Source of the DNA: Abditibacteriaceae bacterium
GTDB taxonomy: Bacteria; Armatimonadota; Abditibacteriia; Abditibacteriales; Abditibacteriaceae
Direction: 5' to 3'
NCBI GenBank assembly: GCA_019239895.1
Contig: JAFAZH010000020.1
Coordinates: 1-64,000, forward strand
Length of the DNA: 64,000 nucleotides
In this document: piece after piece, positions 6,480 to 13,930 of the stretch
How positions within the stretch are numbered: the first letter of the stretch is position 1
Layout of the letters: every line of letters starts with the position of its first letter
Made by a program: the position numbers and the translations under genes
Notes under the pieces: generated by a model
What the model saw: the letters and a program-made list of their open reading frames with translations, nothing else
Told to the model about the DNA's origin: nothing
Databases searched by the model: none

Positions 6480-6543
6480 CAACAGTGCTATCAGTTAATA
6501 ATGCTATCAGTCAATAGTGGTATCAGTCAGTAGTGGTGTCAGC
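6480..6543. repeat. Four tandem 16-bp units
   Basis: CAACAGTGCTATCAGT, TAATAATGCTATCAGT, CAATAGTGGTATCAGT and CAGTAGTGGTGTCAGC lie head to tail with no gaps between the stop of the 6074 gene and the next gene. The regular 16-base period and the conserved TATCAGT end suggest a repeated binding site rather than coding sequence. Confidence 0.7.
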
Positions 6544-6587
6544 CAGGAGGGTTGGTGATAATAGCACAGGTTTAAACGGTGCACTTT

Positions 6588-6914
6588 ATGAAACCCCTCC
6601 TCGTTGGTATGACCGGCCTGGCGATCTTAGTGGCTCTGCGTGGCCCCCTCTGGCACAACGCAGACAATGTAATCGTTGATCTGGTGCGCTTGGCGATGGT
6701 GCTCAGTTTAGCTGGCGCGATAAATCACTGCTGGCACCAGGAAACGGCAGCGCGGCCAGCAAAGCGACACCAACATGAACCCGCTGGACAGCCTCAAACT
6801 GGTGCCGTGCGGCTCCAAAGCATTATAGTTTGGTGTGTTGTTGTCTTAACCGTAGTGGTTTTTAGCTATACGCTGCTGAGTGACATGCTCCCGATTACGC
6901 TGGCAAACCATTAA
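6588..6914 (+). CDS. Small membrane protein, hypothetical
   Basis: 108 residues from ATG at 6588; a GTG at 6579 would add three residues. Hydrophobic segments are at about 2-18, 27-45 and 79-100, separated by a basic His/Gln-rich cytoplasmic-type loop (HQETAARPAKRHQHEPAGQ). No family is recognised. It lies directly downstream of the four 16-bp tandem units, which probably control it. Confidence 0.5.
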   Translation: MKPLLVGMTGLAILVALRGPLWHNADNVIVDLVRLAMVLSLAGAINHCWHQETAARPAKRHQHEPAGQPQTGAVRLQSIIVWCVVVLTVVVFSYTLLSDMLPITLANH

Positions 6915-6952
6915 TCTGGCAAGACGTTGATAAGCCACTTGAACTATGGCTC

Positions 6953-7522
6953 TTAGCGTTGCAGCGGTTCACGCTGGGCGGCGAAGAGCTTAGTTTGCCG
7001 GATGTGCCAACCGGTCTTGGATTTGACCCACCAATCTTGCCGTAAAGTGTGCATTTTTGGCTGCACCAGTTGGCCGGTGCTTGCCTCACGGTAGGTCATG
7101 CTTTGGTCTATAGCAGTCAGGGCTATCACATGGTTGGGGTTGTCGCTCTCAAGCAAATGCACAATCTTAGCCTCGATATGGTAAGACTGCACCGTTGCCA
7201 GGGTCGCCACCATGTTGCGTCGCATTTCAGCTTTAGTGTGGATGTGGCCGCTCTGATCTAACACCCGGTAGTCGGAGGTATAAAGATTGAGTAAACCAAC
7301 CACGTCTCGATGATTGGCGGCTTGATAGGCGCGATTGAGAGCCGCTTGAAGCTGCCCCATCGTGTAGAGAGAAGTGGGGAGCTTGAGGTTTTTGGGCCAT
7401 GCCTTTGCGTGGGGCGGTGTTTTCGACTTGGGCAGCGGCTTGGGCGGGGCAAGTTTGGGAGCTGATAGAGCAGGCACCCCCAGCAGAGCAACTAAGGACA
7501 ATGCAAGCTTATACGCGTTCAT
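6953..7522 (-). CDS. Secreted NTF2-like (SnoaL / DUF4440-type) protein
   Basis: 189 residues from ATG at 7522. There is a signal peptide MNAYKLALSLVALLGVPALS with cleavage near SAP. A Pro/Lys-rich linker (about 22-45) is followed by a cone-like NTF2 domain: an N-terminal helix LQAALNRAYQAANHRDVVGL, then YTSDYRVLDQSGH, and the alternating strands ending in WWVKSKTGWHIRQTKLF. Proteins of this fold bind small ligands or act as dimeric enzymes; no active-site residues can be named here. TAAACT close to the ATG would allow a short leader. Confidence 0.7.
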   Translation of the reverse strand: MNAYKLALSLVALLGVPALSAPKLAPPKPLPKSKTPPHAKAWPKNLKLPTSLYTMGQLQAALNRAYQAANHRDVVGLLNLYTSDYRVLDQSGHIHTKAEMRRNMVATLATVQSYHIEAKIVHLLESDNPNHVIALTAIDQSMTYREASTGQLVQPKMHTLRQDWWVKSKTGWHIRQTKLFAAQREPLQR

Positions 7523-7585
7523 TGAGGCATTAGTTTAGCAGCCTGCTATTGTGCCACCAGCACTGAGCTATGCCGCCTCAATGAA

Positions 7586-7645
7586 ACGATTAGGCTCCGG
7601 GTGTGGAATCGTGCGGGTGGGGGGTAGCGTGGCGCACAAGGGCAG
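7586..7645. repeat. Second dispersed repeat, copy 2
   Basis: CGATTAGGCTCCGGGTGTGG, AATCGTGCGGGT, GGGGTAGCGTGG and GCACAAGGGC: the counterpart of 3241-3300. It ends ten bases before the start of the 7655 gene, so it may supply its leader. Confidence 0.65.
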
Positions 7646-7654
7646 GAAACGCAA

Positions 7655-8038
7655 ATGGTAGATGGGGCTGCGTTAGCACATTATAATGAAGGTATGAGCC
7701 TGTGGCGGCGAATAGCCCTTGAACAAGTGCCCTCCTGTAAGCATACCATTGAGCAGGCGCGGAACCCTAATAGCCTGTGGTATGGACTCTATGACGATTT
7801 AATCGAAGCTTACTTAGAGCAGCCGCCTAACCGAGAAAAGATTGGGCAGATTTATGAATTTGCCCTCTGGTGCGATAAGAATAAGAAACGCCCTTACTCC
7901 TCCACTCATGTTGTAAGTTTCCTGGGACGCATAGACGACCATGAAAGGTTTGACGAGCTTGACGGTTTTACCCATGAGGATTTCCAGGAGTTCGTTAAAA
8001 AGCTCTTGACCCACAGAAGAAGTGATATCCGTTATTGA
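7655..8038 (+). CDS. Hypothetical protein, 127 aa
   Basis: An ATG at 7655 follows the second dispersed repeat; an internal ATG at 7694 (MSLWRR) is an alternative. The product is helical and charged (LYDDLIEAYLEQPPNREKIG, then IYEFALWCDKNKKRP), has no signal or membrane segment, and ends in HRRSDIRY. No motif is recognised. The stop codon lies directly against repeat copy 5. Confidence 0.5.
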   Translation: MVDGAALAHYNEGMSLWRRIALEQVPSCKHTIEQARNPNSLWYGLYDDLIEAYLEQPPNREKIGQIYEFALWCDKNKKRPYSSTHVVSFLGRIDDHERFDELDGFTHEDFQEFVKKLLTHRRSDIRY

Positions 8039-8043
8039 CCAAT

Positions 8044-8110
8044 GGTGCTGGCAGACGGGCTAAGGGAGTGGGTGAGAGAGGTAAGCGTCGGTTGCAGCGT
8101 TTGGTTGAGC
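8044..8110. repeat. TGTCAGAC dispersed repeat, copy 5 (variant core)
   Basis: GGTGCTGGCAGACGGGCTAA, GGGAGTGGGTGAGAGAGG, then GCGTCGGTTGCAGCGTTTGG. The core carries one change (TGGCAGAC). It lies between a plus-strand gene end and the 3' end of the 8134 minus-strand gene. Confidence 0.65.
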
Positions 8111-8133
8111 CGCTGTTACTTTGGTTCTGCATC

Positions 8134-8499
8134 TCACTCTTTTTCCTGTGCCTGTTTTATGAGTTCCTCTTGGTTTGGCCTGTCCATCCATCCCATGCAG
8201 ACAACGGCGACAGCTAAACCGACAGGAACAGCCATGAAGACGGCACCTACAGATGAGGACTGGGTAGAAAGCACAAAAGAAACAATGTATAAGACGACAA
8301 CCGCAAAGTGACTCTCAAGGTCACCAAACGCCATTTGAATAGCCCCAAAACCTATAGCGGCTAAAACGGAGAGTAGCAAAAGTGGGGAAAGCACTCTGGA
8401 AAGGTAAAAACTGCCGCCAGCAAACCCTGTGTCAAGCAGCAGCATGGTTAATCCCATGAACCAGTATTGATTGACCAATCGGGCCAAAGTATGACGCAT
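8134..8499 (-). CDS. Four-helix membrane protein, hypothetical
   Basis: 121 residues from ATG at 8499. Four hydrophobic segments are visible (about 11-29, 37-55, 64-80, 85-104), with short loops and a charged C-terminus (DRPNQEELIKQAQEKE). There are no transport or catalytic motifs. It lies between repeat copy 5 and the 8566-8697 microprotein, all in minus orientation. Function unknown. Confidence 0.55.
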   Translation of the reverse strand: MRHTLARLVNQYWFMGLTMLLLDTGFAGGSFYLSRVLSPLLLLSVLAAIGFGAIQMAFGDLESHFAVVVLYIVSFVLSTQSSSVGAVFMAVPVGLAVAVVCMGWMDRPNQEELIKQAQEKE

Positions 8500-8565
8500 A
8501 AATGAGTTCTGACCGACTTAAACACTGCGCGCAGCGGCCCGACAATAGATGATGCCGCAACGCCG

Positions 8566-8697
8566 CTAATCCACTTCCACTGTGATGCTGTGTCGAGCCA
8601 TTGCTTCGCGTTGATCTCGCTGGTAAGCATAGACGGCGGCAATAATCCACATTCCGATAAGCAAAAGACCTGACAAGGTTCTGATTAACTCTTCCAT
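8566..8697 (-). CDS. Single-TM microprotein with HSITVEVD tail
   Basis: 43 residues from ATG at 8697 to TAG at 8566. One membrane helix (about 9-26, GLLLIGMWIIAAVYAY), the linker QRDQREAMAR and the tail HSITVEVD. Compared with the other copies the tail has one conservative change (V to I) and one synonymous change (ACG to ACA). TATACT stands eight bases before ATG on the reverse strand, so the mRNA is probably leaderless. This copy, more than 5 kb from the others, lacks the CATAAT promoter block, showing that gene and promoter block can occur apart. Confidence 0.55.
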   Translation of the reverse strand: MEELIRTLSGLLLIGMWIIAAVYAYQRDQREAMARHSITVEVD

Positions 8698-8815
8698 AGC
8701 TCACAAGTATAGAGCTGATACCATCTCCGACATTCATGGGTTTATTGAGTCAGAGGAAAATGACAATCCGAAAATTGTGGATGGGCGTAATATATTAGTT
8801 GCTATGAACTGTAGC

Positions 8816-8858
8816 AATTAAAGGGTGTCTGCATACAGTGCAAACACCCTTTAATTTT
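8816..8858 (-). terminator. Terminator of the 8861-9166 gene
   Basis: AATTAAAGGGTGT (8816-8828) pairs perfectly with ACACCCTTTAATT (8844-8856). The stem directly follows the stop codon of the minus-strand gene and has A/T-rich flanks on both sides. Confidence 0.75.
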
Positions 8859-8860
8859 CA

Positions 8861-9166
8861 TTAACCATTCGGTTTCTTAAAGAACGCGAACCCGGCATAG
8901 ACGGCAACAAGCTCCCATTGTTGTAGTCCTGCTTCTTTGATCTTATTTTCATAATCATCAGGGGTTGACGAGTTATTCATGTTAATAACTTTATACAACC
9001 ATCCCTGAGGCTGCTCTTGCTGTTTTATTACCCCATCAGGGTTGACCGTGACAGTTCCGGTTACTGCTATAGCACCATCTGTTTTGATGGGGATGGCTCC
9101 CGAAAACTTGACTGGAACATCAGTGTTTTGGTCTGTGATAGTGACCTGTATGGGTCCCTGTGACAT
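8861..9166 (-). CDS. DUF4177-like small protein
   Basis: 101 residues from ATG at 9166 with a perfect AGGAGG five bases upstream and TATAAT at 9195-9200 (reverse strand). The N-terminal half is strand-rich (IQVTITDQNTDVPVKFSG, then AIAVTGTVTVNPDG). The C-terminal half matches the short DUF4177 pattern: GWLYKVINM, YENKIKEAGLQQWELVAVY, FAFFKKP. DUF4177 proteins are of unknown function. Normal leader, promoter and terminator contrast with the leaderless microproteins nearby. Confidence 0.7.
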   Translation of the reverse strand: MSQGPIQVTITDQNTDVPVKFSGAIPIKTDGAIAVTGTVTVNPDGVIKQQEQPQGWLYKVINMNNSSTPDDYENKIKEAGLQQWELVAVYAGFAFFKKPNG

Positions 9167-9368
9167 ACAACCTCCTAAGAATTAAGATGGATGTATTATA
9201 CATTGTCACAACCTGGCAGTGTGCTAATTTCTTTACACTGCTCATTTGCTTTAATTCTGTAATTCTGTGCGCCGCTGTGCCACCCTACTTGAGTGATAAT
9301 GCAGCCGGTGTGGATTCGTGTGAAAGTTGAGATATAATATCGTCCAAATACAAAGGGAGGCTCAGATT

Positions 9369-9671
9369 ATGGGTCAAGAATCACAAGCAGCATCGGGATC
9401 TGGAGGAGGAGAAGTTTCTGCTAACACGACCGAAACCGTTAGGGATGCAGTAAAACTCGTGTTAGCAGAAGTCGTAACGCAACTAAATGCAGCACACCGC
9501 AATGACAATCCACCGACTGGCGAGAAAAAGGGATTTTTCCCCGAAGGAATAAGCTATATAAATATTACCTTTTCGGTGGGGAAGGCTCCCGATCCGGTGA
9601 TAACTGCAGGTCTCACTATAAGCTCCAATGTGCCTCCCAAAGAGCAAGAAAACACGGACGCGCCACAGTAA
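9369..9671 (+). CDS. Hypothetical protein, 100 aa
   Basis: ATG at 9369 is preceded by GGGAGG eight bases upstream. TATAAT at 9333-9338 is a likely -10. The product begins with a Gly/Ser-rich stretch (QAASGSGGGEVSANT), has an amphipathic helix (TVRDAVKLVLAEVVTQLNAA) and a strand-rich C-terminal part (ISYINITFSVG, VITAGLTISS). It resembles no family known to me. It is transcribed divergently from the DUF4177-like gene. Confidence 0.55.
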   Translation: MGQESQAASGSGGGEVSANTTETVRDAVKLVLAEVVTQLNAAHRNDNPPTGEKKGFFPEGISYINITFSVGKAPDPVITAGLTISSNVPPKEQENTDAPQ

Positions 9672-9814
9672 TCCACAGCGCACGATTAGGACTCAGGACA
9701 ACACTAATAGGACACTGGCCCATAGGGGCTGTAGCGTCGCCGTAGAACGCAAAGTTTGTAATTGGCAGAGAATGCCATCTTAGATAGAATGGGGATTGCT
9801 CTTTGCATTGGAGC

Positions 9815-9857
9815 CAAAGACACCACGCGTTAGTCCCCCTTTCGCGTGGTGCCTTTG
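9815..9857. terminator. Hairpin, likely terminator
   Basis: CAAAGACACCACGCG (9815-9829) pairs with CGCGTGGTGCCTTTG (9843-9857) with one G-T pair and a 13-base loop. It lies about 150 bases after the 9369-9671 gene. The flanks are only moderately T-rich. Confidence 0.55.
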
Positions 9858-9954
9858 TGTTTCTGGCAGGTAGTATAGTGGCCTTAAAGTTTGTTGATGA
9901 CAAGGCGTCTTAATGCAGCAAAACCATTATCACAGCCATTATGTCATCAGGTAA

Positions 9955-10017
9955 GGGTGCTGTCAGACGGGGCTGAGGGACTGGGTGAGTAGGCATCGGT
10001 TGTAGTGGCTGGTTGTG
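9955..10017. repeat. TGTCAGAC dispersed repeat, copy 6
   Basis: GGGTGCTGTCAGACGGGGCT, GAGGGACTGGGTGAGTAGG, ATCGGTTGTAGTGGCTGGTT. The rightmost copy in the window; none was seen right of the serine recombinase. Confidence 0.65.
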
Positions 10018-10052
10018 CCGCTTGGGAAATATCATTGACGTCGCAATTCAAT

Positions 10053-10262
10053 ATGATCGTGGTCTTGGAAGATTTGAACCATGTAATCGAAAAAAGTCAA
10101 ACCTTTGTGTTGTTTGGCTTGCTGAGAGAGTTCTTCTTTGTGCTTGTAGTATTCTGCGGTCGCTGCATGAACTATCGAGAGCAATTATCACTTAGCGTAA
10201 CTGCCACAAAACACGACGATTTCGGTCTCGATTCATCGCAGGACTTAACCTTGACTGAGTAG
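10053..10262 (+). CDS. Possible small single-TM protein
   Basis: 69 residues from ATG at 10053. A hydrophobic stretch (about 28-42, REFFFVLVVFCGRC) follows an amphipathic N-terminus, and the C-terminus is acidic (HDDFGLDSSQDLTLTE). The SLSVTAT segment recalls the tails of the microproteins weakly. No clear ribosome binding site. A strong terminator lies 93 bases downstream, which supports transcription in this direction. Confidence 0.3.
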   Translation: MIVVLEDLNHVIEKSQTFVLFGLLREFFFVLVVFCGRCMNYREQLSLSVTATKHDDFGLDSSQDLTLTE

Positions 10263-10354
10263 ACAATAGGTTGTAAAGTAACACATTAAGCGCAGGAAAC
10301 TGCGAATTAAAATTTAACTTTCCATCCCAAATTCATTGGAAATAATCTTTCCAT

Positions 10355-10409
10355 GGGGTGATTTCGCTTTTCTTACTTAAAGGTAAGGAAGCGAAGTCAC
10401 CCCTTTTTT
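10355..10409 (+). terminator. Intrinsic terminator
   Basis: GGGGTGATTTCGCTTTTCTTAC (first arm, 10355-10376) pairs with a near-complementary arm at 10383-10403 ending in GTCACCCC; the loop is TTAAAG, and TTTTTT follows. A textbook rho-independent terminator on the plus strand. Confidence 0.85.
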
Positions 10410-10512
10410 GTTTTGGGGTGACTTTACAGAAATGGCATCTCGATCAGAGCTACAAGATTGTTCCCCCAACCAACACTATAGCTGCGCATGGGTTTCTTTC
10501 TTCGAGGAAATT

Positions 10513-10638
10513 ATGCGTTTGGCGGCTCTGTCGCGCAGCCGTGCTGCTCAACAAAGTGCGGCTGACTCTGCATCCGACACGCCTCAAAACAGACAGTTAG
10601 TGCCCGCGCTTGAGATGACAGGGGAGGAACCGGCATAG
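10513..10638 (+). CDS. Possible 41-aa protein upstream of the primase
   Basis: ATG at 10513 has GAGGAAATT directly upstream. The product MRLAALSRSRAAQQSAADSA continues with a Gln/Asp-rich end. It contains no domain. The only support is the ribosome-binding-site-like sequence and its position before the primase-helicase gene. Confidence 0.25.
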   Translation: MRLAALSRSRAAQQSAADSASDTPQNRQLVPALEMTGEEPA

Positions 10639-10710
10639 AGATGTAAAAGGTGTAATCGCAATTTAATTTATAGCGTGCTTATTGTGGCGGGGAGGCTCCT
10701 AAAAGCCAAA

Positions 10711-10739
10711 CGCGCCACCGGTCTGCAAACCGAGGCGCG
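10711..10739. other. GC-rich hairpin before the primase gene
   Basis: CGCGCC pairs with GGCGCG and, after an A-A mismatch and a bulge, CGGT pairs with ACCG. It lies 15 bases before the primase ATG. TATACT overlaps the base before the ATG (10748-10753). The hairpin could be part of a replication origin or an attenuator. Confidence 0.35.
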
Positions 10740-10753
10740 CAAATGACTATACT

Positions 10754-13021
10754 ATGGATAATTCTACCTCTTTGCAGCGTTTGCCTGCAACCGCCAAGGG
10801 CACTTCTAATAAACAATTAAGCGCGACAGAACAATCTCTCCGCAAAGATGGGGGGCACTGCGCCACTGAGACTATCCGTGCCGCCCTTCAATGTAGTAAT
10901 CGTCGCTGTGGCTGCCGCAGTCCCAAGGGTAACGTCCACTGTCCGTCCCATCCAGACAACAACCCAAGCCTCTCCGTGGCTACCGGACGCAACGGCAGAC
11001 CGGTCTGCTGCTGTCATAGTGGTTGCTCCCAGGAACAAGTCATAGCAGCCCTTAAAGCGCGTGGACTCTGGCCCGATGGTTCTTCCCAGGCCGCCCCCGC
11101 CTTGCTAAATGGGTTCCCAGACGCACGCTCCTCGAAAGCCGCTCCAACCGTTTATGATTACAGAGACACTGACGGGTCACTTCTCTTTCAAGTTGTCAGA
11201 GATGAAGACCCAACGGGCAAGAAGATCAAGCAGCGGCGGCCTGATAAGTCGGGGGGCTGGATATGGAATTTGGAGGGAGTCCGGCGTGTTCTCTACCAGC
11301 GAGCCGATGTGTTACAAGCTTCAATTGTCTTTATTGTCGAGGGTGAAAAGTGCGCAGACTGCCTTAATGATAGCTTTAGAGATGCTGGCCTCTATGGTAA
11401 GTATGTCGCCACAACTAATTCCCAGGGAGCCGGGAAATGGTTAGAAGAGTATAGCCGTGACCTTGAGAATAAAGACGTAGTTATCTTGCCCGACAATGAC
11501 GATGCAGGCTACGACCATGCACAACGAATTGAGGAGTCCCTACAAAACAAGGCGAAAAGCATCCAGGTTATTAAACTGCCAGGACTTGCAGAAAAAGAAG
11601 ATATCTTTGACTGGCTTGAAGCCGGACACGCACTGGATGAACTGCTTTTGCTGATTCAAGCAACAGCAGTTAAGACAACAGCAGTTAAGACCCTAAAGGA
11701 AGTTGAGGCAGTCTTTGATAAGTATCTGGTAATGCCAGATCACGAAACCCTATACGCAACATTAGGCACAGTGGCGGCTAACTACTGGGCACAGGAAAAC
11801 GGAGGCGAGGCAACGTGGCTGGCTCTTGTAGCCCCCCCAGCCAGTGGCAAGACAGAACATATAACAGCATTAGCCCAACTTCCACACACTTATATGGCGG
11901 CTGAATTAAGTGTTGCTGCACTCCTGAGCGGCACCCCCCGCCGCGATAAAGCCAAAGATGCACACGGCGGATTATTAAATCAAATTGGTAGTTTCGGCAT
12001 TCTCCTACTCAAAGACTTCACTACGATTTTAAGTATGAAGTTCGAGAAACGCGCCGAACTCCTTGCCGCTTTACGCGAAATCTACGACGGTTCATGGACT
12101 CGTTACATCGGCACGGATGGGGGCAGAACCCTATCATGGGAGGGTAAGCTTGGTGTCATAGTAGGTGTTACCGAAGCGATTGACACTCACCACGCGGTAA
12201 TCAACACAATGGGGGAGCGGTTTCTCTTCTTTCGACTCCCCTCCGTTGACGAGGGTTTACAGAATCGCAGAGTCGAAAAAGCTTTATGCAATATCGAGCG
12301 TGAACCTTCCATGCGCGCTGAATTAGCGGAAGCTGTAGCTTCTTTATTTAATGGCATTGAGTGGTCTCATGAAGTCCATACATTAGACAGCCAGGAGCGA
12401 AGGAAACTCGCTGACCTGGCCAGCCTTGCGGCCCGATGCCGGAGCGCAGTGGAGCGCGACAGCTATACGCGTGACATCACGAACATACCCGATGCAGAGA
12501 CGCCTACGCGCATTGCACAGCAACTATCCAAGCTGTTTGTCGGGATACTCATTATAGGAGTCCCTAAATCAAGTGCCTGGCAGGTTTTGCTCAAAATTGC
12601 TCAGGATTCAATGCCTAAAGCTCGTCTCCGGGTCTTTCGGCATCTCGCTCAATACGCCGAACCATGCACCACCTCAGCAGTAGCGGCGGCGTTGAATATC
12701 CCGCTCATGAACGCTTCTCGGGCATTGGAAGAGCTTAACGTGCATGGTGTCGTGAGCCATCAGAAACCAAGCAAAAGCGAAAACCATTGGCAATTAACTA
12801 CATGGGCACGGGGGTGCTACGCACGAATTACGAGTGAGCTACCCGTAAACTCCCCCATAGCTACACCAGATGTCAGAAAGAGCCAAGAATCGTCTCTAAA
12901 TATACAAGATACGTGTTGGGGGGAGAAAACGGGTAGACACGAATCGGAATATGCAGACGATTTATTATTCCATGAAGCAACCCCTTCCCCCATTCAGATT
13001 AACGAAGAGGAGGAATTCTGA
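10754..13021 (+). CDS. Primase-helicase of an integrated element
   Basis: 755 residues. Residues about 45-100 form a CHC2-type zinc ribbon (CGCRSPKGNVHCPSHPD, then CHSGCSQEQVI), as in DnaG-like primases. Residues about 190-265 form a TOPRIM domain with FIVEGEKCADC and the acidic cluster LPDNDDAG, the metal site for primer synthesis. About 355-520 is a P-loop ATPase with APPASGKT (Walker A), LLLKDFTTIL (Walker B-like) and an arginine-finger region, as in phage P4-type or DUF3987-like helicases. The C-terminus has a winged-helix segment (SAVAAALNIPLMNASRALEE). A 15-bp duplication gives TAVKTTAVKT at about 298. Such fusions replicate satellites and integrative elements. The next gene overlaps by one base. 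Confidence 0.85.
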   Translation: MDNSTSLQRLPATAKGTSNKQLSATEQSLRKDGGHCATETIRAALQCSNRRCGCRSPKGNVHCPSHPDNNPSLSVATGRNGRPVCCCHSGCSQEQVIAALKARGLWPDGSSQAAPALLNGFPDARSSKAAPTVYDYRDTDGSLLFQVVRDEDPTGKKIKQRRPDKSGGWIWNLEGVRRVLYQRADVLQASIVFIVEGEKCADCLNDSFRDAGLYGKYVATTNSQGAGKWLEEYSRDLENKDVVILPDNDDAGYDHAQRIEESLQNKAKSIQVIKLPGLAEKEDIFDWLEAGHALDELLLLIQATAVKTTAVKTLKEVEAVFDKYLVMPDHETLYATLGTVAANYWAQENGGEATWLALVAPPASGKTEHITALAQLPHTYMAAELSVAALLSGTPRRDKAKDAHGGLLNQIGSFGILLLKDFTTILSMKFEKRAELLAALREIYDGSWTRYIGTDGGRTLSWEGKLGVIVGVTEAIDTHHAVINTMGERFLFFRLPSVDEGLQNRRVEKALCNIEREPSMRAELAEAVASLFNGIEWSHEVHTLDSQERRKLADLASLAARCRSAVERDSYTRDITNIPDAETPTRIAQQLSKLFVGILIIGVPKSSAWQVLLKIAQDSMPKARLRVFRHLAQYAEPCTTSAVAAALNIPLMNASRALEELNVHGVVSHQKPSKSENHWQLTTWARGCYARITSELPVNSPIATPDVRKSQESSLNIQDTCWGEKTGRHESEYADDLLFHEATPSPIQINEEEEF

Positions 13022-13491
13022 TGACTGCATCCGCACTCATCGGCAGCTTGCAAGAGAGAAGTATTAGCTTGAGAGTGGAGGGGGATCGTTTGTTAGCCCA
13101 GCCAAAGGCTGCACTTACTGACGCTGATCGAATCTCTATTCGTCGCCATAAGGCTGAACTCATGGATATGCTCACCAAACAGCTACCCGTATCAGTCACT
13201 CAATTCTTTACGTCCCCTCTGCTGGAACCTTACGTTCATTTAGTGAGGGCTGCGGAGGATGGCAGGCTTTCATCTGGTGCCGTCTGGATTCCGCCCAAAT
13301 TGAAAATCAACAGCTTGGCACGCTATGTTTTGACTACTGCCTCAGAGATTCAGCGGATGGCACCTACTGAGTCATGTGCCGAGAAATTGCGTGGTGTGCG
13401 ACGAGACTGCCTGATTACGCTGCTTGATGATCTGGCCCCTATAGATTGCTGGTGGACATCGGCGCAACCCTCGGCTCGCATAGTCGAGTGA
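13021..13491 (+). CDS. Protein with TubC-type N-terminal docking domain
   Basis: 156 residues. The ATG overlaps the primase stop (TGATG) and lies just after AGAGGAGG, so the two are translationally coupled. Residues 1-50 (IGSLQERSISLRVEGDRLLA, then ALTDADRISIRRHKAELMDM) match the TubC_N docking fold, known from NRPS/PKS subunits but also frequent at the start of replication-associated proteins of mobile elements. The rest is helical with no enzyme motif; PVSVTQFF begins the second part. It probably serves as a partner of the primase-helicase. Confidence 0.7.
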   Translation: MTASALIGSLQERSISLRVEGDRLLAQPKAALTDADRISIRRHKAELMDMLTKQLPVSVTQFFTSPLLEPYVHLVRAAEDGRLSSGAVWIPPKLKINSLARYVLTTASEIQRMAPTESCAEKLRGVRRDCLITLLDDLAPIDCWWTSAQPSARIVE

Positions 13492-13648
13492 TCTCACGAG
13501 AGGTGTCGATAGCTACATGTCTTCGTCATTATGGCAACTGATCTTACGAAAAACGATGCTGCACGAGACAACCTTTCTTTCTGTTATCTCGTGAAGTCAG
13601 CGTGTGGAGGTCTGCTACTGGAGGTCTGCTATGGTCAGTATGTAGAAG

Positions 13649-13930
13649 TTATCCTCGCTTGCGCTCAGCCCAACGCTGTCTTTGGCTTTCTGCTATACGC
13701 GACTTGGCCTCTAAACTCATAGGTATTCCCTTCGGTCTTCCACTTTTAGCCCCTGGACGGCCTGCATAGCTGCGCGGCGTCCATGATTGCACGTCATCTT
13801 GACGCAAGCCAATACGATTTAGTATGCGAACGCAGGGAAGACGATTCTCCTTAATTGCTGAATAGATTGCCGCCACAGTGACTCCCTTTAACTGGGCTGC
13901 TTCATCAACAGTTAGCAAATCTTCTGTCAT
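13649..13930 (-). CDS. Excisionase-like HTH protein with NUMOD3-like tail
   Basis: 93 residues from ATG at 13930. Residues 1-55 are a MerR/excisionase-type winged helix: LLTVDEAAQLKGVTVAAIYS, then IKENRLPCVRI and GLRQDDVQSW. Residues about 58-93 are basic (GRPGAKSGRPKGIPMSLEAK, then SRIAESQRQRWAERK), matching the NUMOD3 pattern of intron endonuclease DNA-binding tails. Divergent from the serine recombinase across 152 bases. It likely controls excision directionality or the recombinase promoter. Confidence 0.75.
   Translation of the reverse strand: MTEDLLTVDEAAQLKGVTVAAIYSAIKENRLPCVRILNRIGLRQDDVQSWTPRSYAGRPGAKSGRPKGIPMSLEAKSRIAESQRQRWAERKRG

Noticed and set aside
9616..9903. Minus-strand 95-codon frame overlapping the hairpin at 9815-9857
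   Set aside because: It runs through a terminator-like hairpin and the 3' end of the 9369-9671 gene and shows no protein-like features.
185..10017. Integron-type attC sites
   Set aside because: The TGTCAGAC repeats lack long imperfect palindromic arms and the GTTRRRY/RYYYAAC cores, and no tyrosine integrase is in the window.
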